A DNA stretch of 64,000 nucleotides from Ilumatobacteraceae bacterium (GCA_024643255.1 JAHENF010000002.1:55253-119252); one strand, 5' to 3'. Counted from the first letter of the stretch, positions 1 through 8,728 are shown. Translations and numbers: made by a program. The notes: generated by a model not told the origin, from the letters alone.

Positions 1-67
1 CGAACGCGGCAACAGCGACACGCCGGCCGTACGACACCGTCACGTCGCTGAACTCCAGCGTGCTCAT
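1..67 (-). CDS. btuD: Cobalamin/iron-type ABC transporter ATPase, N-terminal end only
   Basis: Only the first 22 codons lie in the window; the gene runs off the left edge. The ATG is at 67-65 and overlaps the stop of the permease gene in an ATGA arrangement, so the two are translationally coupled. The visible start (MSTLEFSDVTVSYGRR) is the typical beta-strand opening of an ABC ATPase, before Walker A. Together with the permease and the binding lipoprotein it should form a BtuFCD-type vitamin B12 importer, the ATPase acting on the cytoplasmic face. The call rests mainly on gene order and the upstream cobalamin riboswitch, because no ATPase motif is inside the window. Confidence 0.75.
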   Translation of the reverse strand, partial: MSTLEFSDVTVSYGRRVAVAAF

Positions 68-1170
68 CCAACGATCCGCCGGGTGCGAAGGAGGTAGATG
101 AAGAACGGCGCGCCGAGAAATGCGGTCACGACCCCGATCGGCGTCTCGGCCGGGCTCGACAGCATCCGACCAGGTATGTCGGCGAGGATGAGAAACGCGG
201 CCCCGAACAGCATCGACAGCGGGATCAGCCGCCGATAACCCGCTCCGGCAACGAGTCGGATGGCGTGCGGGATCACGAGCCCGACGAAGGCGATCAGCCC
301 ACTGACCGACACCACCGCGGCCGTGCCGAGCGTGGCGGCGATGACGATGACGAGACGGGTCCGACCGACGGACACACCGAGCGCGGCCGCCTCGTCGTCG
401 CCCACCCGGAACACGTCGAGATGACGCCGGTGGAGCATCAGCACGATGCACGAGATCGTCACGTACGGCAGGATCAACACGACGTCCGACCAGGTGGCAC
501 CCGACAGGCGCCCGAGGATCCACTGGAACACCTCGCGCACCACGTCCTGGTTGCGTTGGAGGATGAACGTCTGCACGGCGGTCACGAAGGCGACGACGGC
601 GACCCCGGCGAGCACCAGCGTGACACCCGACCGGCCCGACCCCGGCGACGATCCGCTGAACGAGGCACCGACGAGATACGTGACCGCCACCGTGAGCACG
701 GCGACGACGAACGCCGACGTCGGGACCGGGTCGACCGGCCACGACATGGTGACAGTGCGGCCCGTCGTCAGCGCCAGGGTTGCTCCGAGACCGGCACCGG
801 CCGCCGCGCCGAGCAGATACGGATCGACCAGCGGATTGCGGAACACCCCCTGATAGCTCGCACCGGCCACCGAGAGCATCCCTCCGACGAGCGCGGCGAG
901 GATCACCCGCGGCATCCGGATCCGCCAGACGATGTTCCACTGGGCATCGGTCACCCCGGAGTCGATCGAGATCCACGGCAGGTGGTCGAGCAATGCGAAC
1001 GGGACTCGCCACGATGCCGGGCCGGCTGGACCGATCGACGCACCGAGGACGATCGACGCGATCAGGATGACTGCGCCGATCGTGTACCAACGGCGATTGA
1101 CCGACGACCACGTGCCCGCCCGCGTGACGACGGCGTCGGCCGTCGTCACGTCGGCGGGCACGGCCGCCAT
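64..1170 (-). CDS. btuC: FecCD/BtuC-family ABC transporter permease (probable vitamin B12 uptake)
   Basis: Predicted 368-residue polytopic inner-membrane protein of the FecCD family, usual length and about ten hydrophobic segments. Family signatures are visible: RMPRVILAALVGG near residue 85, the NPLVDPYLLG block, and GLIAFVGLVIPHAIR toward the C-terminus, which contains the coupling region contacting the ATPase. FecCD permeases import either siderophores or corrinoids; the cobalamin riboswitch ahead of this operon favours corrinoids. The start at 1170 was chosen because its ATG overlaps the TGA of the upstream receptor gene (ATGA); an in-frame extension further upstream is arginine-rich and unlike the family. 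Followed by the ATPase gene, again with an ATGA overlap. Confidence 0.9.
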   Translation of the reverse strand: MAAVPADVTTADAVVTRAGTWSSVNRRWYTIGAVILIASIVLGASIGPAGPASWRVPFALLDHLPWISIDSGVTDAQWNIVWRIRMPRVILAALVGGMLSVAGASYQGVFRNPLVDPYLLGAAAGAGLGATLALTTGRTVTMSWPVDPVPTSAFVVAVLTVAVTYLVGASFSGSSPGSGRSGVTLVLAGVAVVAFVTAVQTFILQRNQDVVREVFQWILGRLSGATWSDVVLILPYVTISCIVLMLHRRHLDVFRVGDDEAAALGVSVGRTRLVIVIAATLGTAAVVSVSGLIAFVGLVIPHAIRLVAGAGYRRLIPLSMLFGAAFLILADIPGRMLSSPAETPIGVVTAFLGAPFFIYLLRTRRIVG

Positions 1171-2132
1171 CAGCCCGCGGCGTTCGACACGGCGTCGGAT
1201 ACGGCCTGGACGAACTCGACCACTCGGGGACCCCAACGAGACGCGACGTCGTCGTCGAGGTTGATCACGTTGCCGGTCTGCACGGCGGTGAGGTCGGCCC
1301 ACCCGGGGCGAGCTGCAACGGTCTCGAGCGACTGGCCGCAGCACTTCGTGTCGGCCAGGAAGATCAGGTCGGGATCGGCCGACACGATGAACTCCGCGCT
1401 CAGCTGGGGGTACCCGCCCGAATCGCCCTCGGCGGTGTCGGCGATGTTGCGGAGTCCGAGCAGCGAGTAGAGCTCACCGATGAACGTCGTGGAGTCGACG
1501 CTGAACAGCGTGTCGTCGATCTCGTGGAAGAAGCTGAGCGCTTCTGGCGGGGTCGGCGTGGCCACAACGATCGCATCGATGTCGGACTGCATCTCGGCGA
1601 CGAGCGCGTCCGCCTCGGCCGAGTGACCGGTCGCAGCCCCGAGTTCGGCGATCTGGCGGTAGGTGTCGTCGAGCGTCAGCGCCGCTGGACCGTCCCACCA
1701 CGCGATCCCCAACTCGTCGAGCTGCGAGCCGAGCCCGTTGAAGTCGCCGCCGATCAGCACGAGGTCGGGTTCGTAGGCCGCGATCGCTTCCACGTTGTTG
1801 TCGAAGGCCGAGAGGTCGTTCGGGAGTTGCTGCGCCTCGGCCGGATAGTCGGAGAACTCGTCGACGGCGACGAGCTGATCGCCGGCACCGATGGCGAACA
1901 TGATCTCGGTGTGGGTCGGGCTCAACGACACGACGCGCATCGTGACGGCGTCGCTCGGCGCCGAACTCGACTCGACGGTCGTCTCGGCCGGCGCCGACGT
2001 GGCGGTGCTCGCCGACGTCGTGTCGGCGGCGCCGTTCGACGCGTCGTCGGAGCCGCACGCAGCGGCGATCAACGCGAGTCCGACGACGGCGCCGAACATT
2101 CGCCGGGTGAACCGGCGGGGGTGAGTGGTCAT
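1170..2132 (-). CDS. btuF: Cobalamin-binding lipoprotein of ABC importer (BtuF type)
   Basis: 320-residue periplasmic-binding protein of the BtuF/FhuD class. The N-terminus has RRFTRRMF, a hydrophobic stretch and a lipobox ending at Cys26 (IAAAC), followed by a Ser/Thr/Ala linker, so it should be an exported membrane-anchored lipoprotein. The mature part opens with the family motif RVVSLSPTHTEIMFAIGAGD and contains YEPDLVLIGGD. It would deliver corrinoid to the coupled permease. The start at 2132 has a strong ribosome site (GGAGG, 5 nt spacer) lying in a hairpin downstream of the B12 riboswitch. First gene of the btuF-btuC-btuD operon. The ligand is inferred from the riboswitch; a siderophore receptor is the alternative. 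Confidence 0.9.
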   Translation of the reverse strand: MTTHPRRFTRRMFGAVVGLALIAAACGSDDASNGAADTTSASTATSAPAETTVESSSAPSDAVTMRVVSLSPTHTEIMFAIGAGDQLVAVDEFSDYPAEAQQLPNDLSAFDNNVEAIAAYEPDLVLIGGDFNGLGSQLDELGIAWWDGPAALTLDDTYRQIAELGAATGHSAEADALVAEMQSDIDAIVVATPTPPEALSFFHEIDDTLFSVDSTTFIGELYSLLGLRNIADTAEGDSGGYPQLSAEFIVSADPDLIFLADTKCCGQSLETVAARPGWADLTAVQTGNVINLDDDVASRWGPRVVEFVQAVSDAVSNAAG

Positions 2133-2137
2133 GGTTG

Positions 2138-2155
2138 CCTCCAAGGAGTTGGAGG
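2138..2155 (-). promoter_or_regulatory. Shine-Dalgarno-sequestering hairpin ahead of btuF
   Basis: On the minus strand CCTCCAA-CTCC-TTGGAGG forms a perfect 7-bp stem with a 4-nt loop. The 3' arm is the ribosome site (GGAGG) of btuF, 5 nt before its ATG. A second hairpin (GGTCGG-CTCG-CCGACC, 2170-2185) lies just upstream. There is no U-run, so the riboswitch output is more likely translational than by termination. Seen directly; function inferred. Confidence 0.7.
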
Positions 2156-2211
2156 ACAAGATGGGTGCAGGTCGGCGAGCCGACCGGCGAGCCGTCCCTT
2201 GCCTCGAGGGT

Positions 2212-2325
2212 TGTGGTCGCGTCACAGGGCAGGCGACCGGGCTCGCCTCCAGCGTGAGCTGGAAGACCACCGTTGCGGGACAGCGCCGGATTCTCACCGA
2301 ACTTCGCTGCGTCTGCGACAGTTCG
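2212..2325 (-). ncRNA. Cobalamin (AdoCbl) riboswitch controlling btuFCD
   Basis: Read on the minus strand the leader contains the B12-box consensus blocks in order: GGTGAGAATCCGGCGCTG, then CCCGCAACGGT, an internal hairpin (CCAGCTCACGCTGG), and GAGCCCGGTCGCCTGCC. Flanking GTCGC and GCGAC can close the P1 stem. Established knowledge: such aptamers repress B12 transport or synthesis genes when adenosylcobalamin is bound. It sits about 80 nt upstream of btuF, with hairpins between that can hide the ribosome site. It points at btuF, not at the divergent cobO. Confidence 0.9.
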
Positions 2326-2361
2326 ACATCGTACTGCTGCGTGCGTACGCTCCCCAATCCC

Positions 2362-2943
2362 ATGACTGTCCACGAACCGACCGGCGACGTGCCCACCGAA
2401 GATCCACGCCCCGACGGGCTGCGCAGCGCCGATTCGCTGGTGGTCGTCAACACCGGCAACGGCAAAGGCAAGTCGTCGTCGGCGTTCGGCATGATGATCC
2501 GCGCCGTCGCCCGCGGCTGGAACGTCGCCGTCGTCCAGTTCATCAAGTCGGGCGACTGGAAGGTCGGAGAGGAGAAGATCGGACGTGAGCTCGGTGTCGA
2601 TTGGTTCGCGTTCGGAGACGGCTTCACCTGGGATTCCGACGACCTGACGAACGATCGGGCCCATGCCGCGCAGGGTTGGGCGAAGGCCGCCGAGCTGATG
2701 AACGCCGGCGAACACCAACTCGTGATCTTCGACGAGCTCACCTACCTCGCGTCGTTCGGCTGGATCGACATCGCCGACATCGTCGACGCGATCACGAAGC
2801 GACCTCGCCACGTGAACGTGATCGTCACCGGCCGCGATGCCGCACCGGAGCTGATCGAGATCGCCGACACCGTCACCGAGATGCGCGAGGTCAAGCACGC
2901 GTACCAGCAGGGCATCCGAGCGATGCGCGGCATCGACTACTGA
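2362..2943 (+). CDS. cobO: Cob(I)yrinic acid a,c-diamide adenosyltransferase
   Basis: 193-residue CobA/CobO-type corrinoid adenosyltransferase. It transfers the 5'-deoxyadenosyl group from ATP to Co(I) of the corrin ring, in the cytoplasm. Visible features: the unusual P-loop NTGNGKGKSSSAFG near residue 30, the VVQFIKSGDW block, and FDELTYLASFGW, where the acidic pair helps bind Mg-ATP; length matches the family. Divergent from btuFCD across a 229-nt gap carrying the riboswitch, and followed 11 nt later by cobT, so salvage and remodelling of imported corrinoid is the likely theme. The start at 2362 is the first ATG; earlier in-frame codons lie inside the antisense riboswitch. Confidence 0.92.
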   Translation: MTVHEPTGDVPTEDPRPDGLRSADSLVVVNTGNGKGKSSSAFGMMIRAVARGWNVAVVQFIKSGDWKVGEEKIGRELGVDWFAFGDGFTWDSDDLTNDRAHAAQGWAKAAELMNAGEHQLVIFDELTYLASFGWIDIADIVDAITKRPRHVNVIVTGRDAAPELIEIADTVTEMREVKHAYQQGIRAMRGIDY

Positions 2944-2954
2944 GATGGGACGAC

Positions 2955-3953
2955 ATGCTGTCGCCACATCTGCGTGAACGTCTGGCTGTCCTGCCGGACA
3001 ACGACGCCGCCGCGGTCGAGGCCGTGCACGATCGGGCCGCCAATCTCCTGCGGCCGAGTGGCGCGCTGGCGTGGCTCGACGAGATCGCCGCATGGGTGGC
3101 CGGCTGGCAGCGAACGGCCACGCCGGCCGTTGATCGCCCGGCCGCGTTGATCTTCGCCGGGGACCACGGCGTGGCGGCAGCGACGAAGGTGAGCGCATAC
3201 CCGACCGGAATCACGCAGGCGCTCTTCGACGCCTACCTGGAGGGCCGTTCCACCATCGCGGCCTTCGCGAAGATCGCCGGTGCCTCGGTCTCGGCCATCG
3301 ACGTCGGCATCGGCCGACCGACCGGCGACATCCGCCATGAGCCGGCGCTGACCGACGAACGCTTCGACGAGATCGTCGAGATCGCCTTTCAGGCAGTCGC
3401 CGAACTCGACTGCGACCTCCTCGTGCTCGGTGAGATCGGCATCGGCAATACCACGCCGTCCGCGGCGATCGCTGCTGCCCTCGCGGGAGGTGAGACTGCG
3501 GCATGGGTCGGCCGTGGCACGGGCGTCGACGACGATGGGCTCGCGCGCAAGCGCGCGGCCGTGCAGGAGTCGGTGCGCAGGATCGCCGGGATCATCGACC
3601 CGATCGAGATCCTGCGAGAGCTCGGTGGCTCTGAACTCGTCGCGGTCGCGGCGGCCACCGTCGCCGCTCGGCACCGTTCGATCCCCGTGGTCCTCGACGG
3701 CTACGTGGTCACCTCCGCGGTCCTTCCTCTCGTGATGGTCAACCCGGCAGCGCTCGATCACTGCACCGTCGGTCACTGCTCGGCTGAACCCGGCCACCGC
3801 AAGCTGCTCGAACGACTCGGCAAGCGTCCGCTGCTCGACCTCGACATGCGTCTGGGCGAGGGCTCCGGAGCCATGGCCGCCGTGCCGCTCGTGGCCATGG
3901 CGTGCGCCGGTGTCACCGAGGTTCCCACCTACGACGAGTGGTTCGGTCGCTAG
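2955..3953 (+). CDS. cobT: Nicotinate-nucleotide--dimethylbenzimidazole phosphoribosyltransferase
   Basis: 332-residue CobT enzyme, which makes alpha-ribazole 5'-phosphate, the lower-ligand precursor of cobalamin, from nicotinate mononucleotide and dimethylbenzimidazole. Family blocks seen: IFAGDHGVAAA (about residue 65), GEIGIGNTTPSAAI (about 160), LDGYVVTSA (about 250), and LDMRLGEGSGAM near the C-terminus, whose Glu is the expected catalytic base. Length is normal (usually 340-360). It follows cobO by 11 nt on the same strand. No bluB, cobS or other late cobalamin genes are in the window, consistent with a salvage module, though they may lie elsewhere. Confidence 0.93.
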   Translation: MLSPHLRERLAVLPDNDAAAVEAVHDRAANLLRPSGALAWLDEIAAWVAGWQRTATPAVDRPAALIFAGDHGVAAATKVSAYPTGITQALFDAYLEGRSTIAAFAKIAGASVSAIDVGIGRPTGDIRHEPALTDERFDEIVEIAFQAVAELDCDLLVLGEIGIGNTTPSAAIAAALAGGETAAWVGRGTGVDDDGLARKRAAVQESVRRIAGIIDPIEILRELGGSELVAVAAATVAARHRSIPVVLDGYVVTSAVLPLVMVNPAALDHCTVGHCSAEPGHRKLLERLGKRPLLDLDMRLGEGSGAMAAVPLVAMACAGVTEVPTYDEWFGR

Positions 3954-3962
3954 CCTCGCCGC

Positions 3963-4889
3963 GTGCGAATTCCCACACCCATCGCCCAGGTCGTCCGCGG
4001 GTTCACCATGGGGTCGGCCGATATCGTTCCCGGCGTCTCGGGCGGCACCGTCGCACTGGTGCTCGGGATCTACGACCAGCTGATCCGCAACATCAGCCAG
4101 GGTGCACACGGCCTGAAGCAGCTGCTCACCGGTGACGTCGCCGGATTCGTCGACACGTTCAAGCGCATCGAGTGGGTCTGGCTCCTCACCCTGCTCGCCG
4201 GCATCTTCGCCGCGATTCTCGCCCTGTCGTCGGTGATCGAGACGCTGCTGCACGATCAACCCATCCGGATGTCGGCGCTGTTCTTCGGCCTGATCCTCGG
4301 CTCGATCTGGGTGGCGCTCCGCATGCTCGACAAGGTCGACGGTGTGTCGGTTGCCCTCATGTTGGGCATCGGCGCCACGATGTTCCTGCTCCTCGGTCTG
4401 CGCTCCGACACCGAGGTGGCCGACAACGCCGTCGAGGCGGTCACCAAGTCGTGGTGGGTGTTCTTCCTCGCCGGCGCGATCGCGATCTGCGCCATGATCC
4501 TGCCGGGCATCTCCGGGTCGTTCATCCTCGTCATGCTCGGCATGTACACCGAGGTGCTCGGGGCGGTCAACGACCGCGACATCGCAGTGTTGGTGGCGTT
4601 CATGCTGGGTTGTGTCGTCGGCCTCGCCCTGTTCTCGACGCTGCTCAACTGGTTGCTCGAGCACTATCACCGCTGGGTGCTGGCAGCGATGATCGGCCTG
4701 ATGCTCGGCTCGACCCGGGTGCTGTGGCCGTGGCCGAACGGCACGAACACCACCACGATGACGCTGCCCCGCGACGATGTCGCCGTTCCACTGTTGTTGA
4801 TCGTCGTCGGCGCTGCGCTGGTCGTGATCGTCGATCTCCTCGCCGTGCGCTTCGTGCACGTCGAACCACTCCACGAACACGACACCTGA
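3963..4889 (+). CDS. DUF368 membrane protein (putative polyprenyl-phosphate transporter)
   Basis: 308-residue integral membrane protein of the DUF368 family. The diagnostic N-terminal block (GFTMGSADIVPGVSGGT near residues 14-30) and the second internal motif (CAMILPGISGSFILVMLGMY near 180) are both present, separated by several hydrophobic segments. Members of this family (PopT) have recently been linked to recycling of undecaprenyl phosphate across the membrane; whether that holds here is inference. GTG start at 3963, 9 nt after cobT, so it may be co-transcribed without being functionally linked to B12. An internal ATG at 4008 sits inside the conserved motif and is an unlikely start. Confidence 0.85.
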   Translation: MRIPTPIAQVVRGFTMGSADIVPGVSGGTVALVLGIYDQLIRNISQGAHGLKQLLTGDVAGFVDTFKRIEWVWLLTLLAGIFAAILALSSVIETLLHDQPIRMSALFFGLILGSIWVALRMLDKVDGVSVALMLGIGATMFLLLGLRSDTEVADNAVEAVTKSWWVFFLAGAIAICAMILPGISGSFILVMLGMYTEVLGAVNDRDIAVLVAFMLGCVVGLALFSTLLNWLLEHYHRWVLAAMIGLMLGSTRVLWPWPNGTNTTTMTLPRDDVAVPLLLIVVGAALVVIVDLLAVRFVHVEPLHEHDT

Positions 4890-4936
4890 CCGCCCCTCAC
4901 CTCACCGCACACCACCCAAGCCGCGCACACCACCTC

Positions 4937-4993
4937 ACCCGAAATTCGGGTCCGATTTCCCGCCCAGCGGGACGTTCCCTCCGAATTTCGGGG
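4937..4993. repeat. Family C interspersed palindromic repeat, copy 1
   Basis: 57-nt element beginning ACCCGAAATTCGGG and ending CCGAATTTCGGGG, with an inner CCCGC-CCA-GCGGG stem. The outer halves are inverted so the whole can fold into a long hairpin. It lies between the convergent DUF368 and hydrolase genes. Two relatives of identical length occur at 10014 and 14900. Could act as a bidirectional terminator; no homologous protein coding seen. Confidence 0.8.
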
Positions 4994-5022
4994 CTTTTCG
5001 TTCGGGTGCGGGACTCAGCGGC

Positions 5023-5982
5023 TCACTCGGGCGTGATGTCGAAGGCGCGGCCGAGGGCCGCGACCTCATCTCGCCGCCAGCGCCTCGACGCGTCGGCATC
5101 GGGAAGCATCGTGTCCGAGCCGTGGAACGAACCGGGATACACGTGCAGCTCCGTCGGCACACCCGCGCCGAGGAGCGCCTGCGCGTACGCGATGTCCTCG
5201 TCGAGGAACATGTCGAGGTCGCCCACCGTGACGATCGCCGGAGGCAATGCCGAGAGGTCGGCGGCGCGGGCCGGTGCCGCGTAGGCATCGACGTCGGGCA
5301 TCCCACGTCGATCGCCGAGGTAGGCCGACCAACCGATCAGATTCGCCGAGCGGTTCCAGACTCGAAGGTCGGTGATCGCGTGACTCGATGGCGTCTCGTT
5401 GCGATCGTCGAGCATCGGATACCGCAAGAGCTGGAAACACGGTTGCGCGGCATGTGCGTCGCGGAGCCGAAGGGTCATGCCGGCGGCCAAACCACCTCCG
5501 GCACTTCCACCGCCGGCCGCGATGCGCTGGGGATCGAGTCCCAGCTGCAGGCTCTGCTCGACGAGCCATTCGAATGCTGCGACGCAGTCGTCGAGGGGTG
5601 TCGGGTATGCGAATTCGGGAGCGAGTCGATAGTCGACGGAAGCAACCACGATGTTCAACTCCGCAGCGATCCCAGCGCAGTGCGCGTCGTCCATCGACAC
5701 GTCGCCGAGAATCAGGCCTCCTCCGTGGATCCAGAAGAGACCAGGGCTGCTCGGGCGAGCATCCCGTGGCCGGTACAGGCGGACCATGATCTGGTGCCCG
5801 TCGGCAGCCGGCACGTGGTGGTCGACGAGTTCGACCGACTCGGGGAGATCCACCGGTGCTGCTTGCAGCATCGTCATCAGTTGGTCGACCGCCGTGTCGA
5901 GATCGGTGAAGTCCATCAGATCCGGCGGCAGCATCCCGAGCAGTGCTCGGTGCGTGTCATCCATGCGAGCTTCGATGTCCAT
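5023..5982 (-). CDS. Alpha/beta hydrolase, hormone-sensitive-lipase family esterase
   Basis: 319-residue carboxylesterase of the HSL (family IV) group. The oxyanion-hole motif HGGG is at about residue 86, the nucleophile elbow GGGSAGG at about 156, a DLDMFLDED segment supplies the probable catalytic Asp, and FHGSD near the C-terminus the His. No signal peptide, so cytoplasmic. Its ATG overlaps the stop of the ABC permease gene (ATGA), making it the third gene of the ATPase-permease-hydrolase operon. That suggests it acts on an ester or acylated form of the imported ligand, for example removing an acyl group from a glycoside; this is inference from coupling only. Confidence 0.88.
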   Translation of the reverse strand: MDIEARMDDTHRALLGMLPPDLMDFTDLDTAVDQLMTMLQAAPVDLPESVELVDHHVPAADGHQIMVRLYRPRDARPSSPGLFWIHGGGLILGDVSMDDAHCAGIAAELNIVVASVDYRLAPEFAYPTPLDDCVAAFEWLVEQSLQLGLDPQRIAAGGGSAGGGLAAGMTLRLRDAHAAQPCFQLLRYPMLDDRNETPSSHAITDLRVWNRSANLIGWSAYLGDRRGMPDVDAYAAPARAADLSALPPAIVTVGDLDMFLDEDIAYAQALLGAGVPTELHVYPGSFHGSDTMLPDADASRRWRRDEVAALGRAFDITPE

Positions 5983-7160
5983 CAGCGGTCCTCGATTCCG
6001 GGGCTGTTCGCGGCGGCAGGTTCGACGGACATTCGATTCTCCACATCACTTGCGGTCGGCCGCTCGTCGGTGCGTCGACGGGCGACCTTGACGACACCTT
6101 GACGACTGGCGATCGCCACGGCGATGATCAGCGTCAACCCCTCGAACAACGGTTGGATCCAGTCGATCTCGAGTGGATAGCGCAGGCTGATCCCCTTGAT
6201 CCCGAAGGCGAGGACGTACACCGCCAGAATCGTGCCCCAGACGTTCGGACGCATCTTGATCTGACTGGCACCGAAGAACACTGCGCCGACGGCAACGAAC
6301 AGCAACCCACCGCCGACCGACGACGTGTACGTCGCAAACTTCCACGAGTAGATCAACCCGGCGAATCCGGCGATCGACGCCGACGCCATCAGCGATCCCC
6401 AGACCATGCGATCGGTCTTCACGCCGGCGAGCCGGGCGGCCTCACGATTGCCGCCGGCTGCGAACATGTGCCGACCCACCGGTGTGTGTTCCAGCACGTA
6501 CCAGATCACGGTCGCGAGCGCGAGGCCGTAGAAGAAGTAGTACGGCAACGAGATCGTGCTCGCCGACCAGGGCCACTTGAACGAGAACACGTCACGCTTG
6601 CCGAAGTCGATGTAGCCACGACCGAACGCTGCCGTGATGTTGCCCCCGTCATGGATCTTGCGGATGACCGCGGCGACGATCGTGCTCATCCCGAGCGTGG
6701 CGATGAAGCTGTTGACCTTCAGCTTGACCACGATGAAGCCGTTGATCGTGCCGACGATCAGACATGCCACCATGCCCACGATCGCACCGACGCCGTCGGG
6801 CAGATCGGTTTCGAGCGCCATCTTGTTGACGATCACGAGGCTCAACGCCATCGTCGCGCCGATCGACAGGTCGAACGTCTCGGTGGTGAGCGGGACCAGG
6901 AACGCGAGCGCCAGGATGCAGACGATGACCTTCTCGGTCAGGACGAACTCGATGCTGCCGTTCCACAGGAGGAAGTTGTCCTCGGTCAATCCGTAGAAGA
7001 TGAAGAACGCACCCAACATGTAGAGACCGCTGTAGCGGTTCAGGCCGAGCCGAACGACGAGCGACCGATGGTGCGGTGCGCCACCTGGTGCGGACTGTTC
7101 GGGGCGTCCGGCGTCGGGCGAGCCGTCCGACACCGATTCCTGCTCTGCTGTCACGTTCAT
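5982..7160 (-). CDS. Sugar-type (RbsC/XylH family) ABC transporter permease
   Basis: 392-residue membrane permease of the BPD_transp_2 family. It has a hydrophilic N-terminal tail of about 40 residues, then about ten hydrophobic segments; FDLSIGATMALS and LKVNSFIATLGMSTI (with the downstream GGN block, AAGGNREAARLAGV) are hallmarks of ribose/xylose/autoinducer-2 class permeases. It forms the channel with the double ATPase encoded just upstream. The start at 7160 is chosen from the ATGA overlap with that gene; a longer in-frame extension would run inside the ATPase. The substrate cannot be read from the sequence. Confidence 0.9.
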   Translation of the reverse strand: MNVTAEQESVSDGSPDAGRPEQSAPGGAPHHRSLVVRLGLNRYSGLYMLGAFFIFYGLTEDNFLLWNGSIEFVLTEKVIVCILALAFLVPLTTETFDLSIGATMALSLVIVNKMALETDLPDGVGAIVGMVACLIVGTINGFIVVKLKVNSFIATLGMSTIVAAVIRKIHDGGNITAAFGRGYIDFGKRDVFSFKWPWSASTISLPYYFFYGLALATVIWYVLEHTPVGRHMFAAGGNREAARLAGVKTDRMVWGSLMASASIAGFAGLIYSWKFATYTSSVGGGLLFVAVGAVFFGASQIKMRPNVWGTILAVYVLAFGIKGISLRYPLEIDWIQPLFEGLTLIIAVAIASRQGVVKVARRRTDERPTASDVENRMSVEPAAANSPGIEDR

Positions 7161-8677
7161 CCAGTTGTCACTTTCGCGTTGCCGAGCTGTGCCCGTTCGA
7201 CGTTCTCCGCAGTCATAGCTGCGCCACTGAGTTCGTGGGCGATCCGCCCGTCCACGAAGACGAGTATCCGATGGGACACCTGCACGAGTTCGTCGGTGTC
7301 GGTCGACGCCACGAGCACGGCGGCGTGCTCCTGGGCGGCCTCGTCGATCAGTCTCAAGATCTCCTCCTTCGCGTGCACGTCGATACCGCTGGTCGGCTCG
7401 TCGAGCACCAGCACGGTCGGAGCGAGTCGGAGGCTTCGACCGAACAGCACCTTCTGCTGGTTGCCACCACTGAGTGCGGCGATGGGGATCGTGGTTCCTG
7501 CGGTCTTGATGTTCAGCGAATCGATCAGCTCCCGACACTCGGCGTCTTCCTCGTCGTGTCGGAGACGACCCTTGCGCCAGTGTCGACCCACGTCGGCGAT
7601 CGTCATGTTCTGGGCGACCGACATGAGTGGCAGGACTCCGTTCGTCGCCCGCTCCGCCGGGACGAAGGCCATGCCGGCGGCGATCGCCTCGACCGGTGAG
7701 TAGTTGGCGATCGATCGCCCATCGACGAACACGTTGCCGAGATCGCTCGGCCGCTGGCCGGTGATCAGCGGCACGATCGACTCACGCCCGGAGCCGGTGA
7801 TCCCGGCGATGCCGACGACCTCTCCGGGTTGCACCGAGAAGTCGACGCCGTGAACGGTCGCACTGGTCAGTCCGGTGACGACGAGCCGGGGTTCGAGGTG
7901 GGTGACTGCCGACGAACTGTGCACGGCCCGCTCGAGGCGATGGCCGATCATCATCTCGATCAACGAGTCGTGGTCGAGCTCGGTGACCTCCTTCGTCCCG
8001 ACACGAGTTCCATCGCGGATGACGGTCACGTCCTGGGCGATCTCGAAGACCTCACCGAGGTGGTGCGACACGTACAAGATGGCGACGCCGCGAGACTTGA
8101 GGATCCGGATCGCCGAGAAGAGCCGCTCGACGTCCTGGCCGGGCAGCGATGCCGTCGGCTCGTCGAGGACCAGCAGGTGCGCGTCTTCCTCCCACCGATG
8201 CAGCGCCCGCGCCACCGCGACCGCCGTTCGCTGCGACGGGGCGAGTCGACCGACCGGAACGGTGACATCGATGTCGTCGAAGCCGAGCGATGCGAGTCCA
8301 TCAGCTGCCCGTGTCCGGTCCGCGCGCCAGTTGATCCGCCCGAATCGGCGGGTGGTGTAGCCGACCGCCATCGAGATGTTCTCGACGGCGTCGAGACCGT
8401 CGACGAGTCCGAGGTCCTGGTGGACGATCCGAATTCCGCCTTCGTAGGCGGCGTGCCCGTCGCCCAGACGAAGCGGGCGACCGGCGAGCTCGGCGAACGA
8501 ACCCGGATCCGGCTGGTGGTATCCGGCCAGGATCTTGATCAGCGTCGACTTGCCCGAGCCGTTCTGGCCGACGACGGCATGCGTTCGCCCTGCGTCGATC
8601 GAGAGATCGAGGCCGTCGAGCGCCATCTGACCCGGAAACGTCTTCGAGAGATGTCGGATCTCCAGCAGTTTTGACAC
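7157..8677 (-). CDS. Sugar-type ABC importer ATPase with two nucleotide-binding domains
   Basis: 506-residue ATPase of the RbsA/XylG/MglA class. Domain 1 has an intact Walker A (VVGQNGSGKST) and LLVLDEPTASLPG Walker B; domain 2 has the family's degenerate Walker A (GITGSGRES), a normal signature LSGGNQQKV and VLVLDEPTSGID. Cytoplasmic partner of the coupled permease. The GTG start at 8677 is preferred because GGAGGGGG lies upstream; an ATG at 8722 gives 15 more residues but has no ribosome site and falls in the AT-rich promoter region. Domain 1's signature reads RLAPSQRTAVAVARAL rather than LSGGQ, a mild deviation also seen in relatives. Confidence 0.9.
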   Translation of the reverse strand: MSKLLEIRHLSKTFPGQMALDGLDLSIDAGRTHAVVGQNGSGKSTLIKILAGYHQPDPGSFAELAGRPLRLGDGHAAYEGGIRIVHQDLGLVDGLDAVENISMAVGYTTRRFGRINWRADRTRAADGLASLGFDDIDVTVPVGRLAPSQRTAVAVARALHRWEEDAHLLVLDEPTASLPGQDVERLFSAIRILKSRGVAILYVSHHLGEVFEIAQDVTVIRDGTRVGTKEVTELDHDSLIEMMIGHRLERAVHSSSAVTHLEPRLVVTGLTSATVHGVDFSVQPGEVVGIAGITGSGRESIVPLITGQRPSDLGNVFVDGRSIANYSPVEAIAAGMAFVPAERATNGVLPLMSVAQNMTIADVGRHWRKGRLRHDEEDAECRELIDSLNIKTAGTTIPIAALSGGNQQKVLFGRSLRLAPTVLVLDEPTSGIDVHAKEEILRLIDEAAQEHAAVLVASTDTDELVQVSHRILVFVDGRIAHELSGAAMTAENVERAQLGNAKVTTG

Positions 8678-8728
8678 GATCTTCGAGGCCCCCTCCGGCT
8701 CGTGAGCCGAGCAGGCCCCCATTTAGAA

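Noticed and set aside
265-1470. A plus-strand open frame opposite btuC/btuF
   Set aside because: Extremely rich in His, Arg, Asp and Glu with no hydrophobic core, a GC-rich antisense artefact.
8678-8722. ATG at 8722 as start of the importer ATPase
   Set aside because: No ribosome site and it falls within AT-rich promoter DNA; GTG 8677 has GGAGGGGG upstream and begins at the conserved fold.
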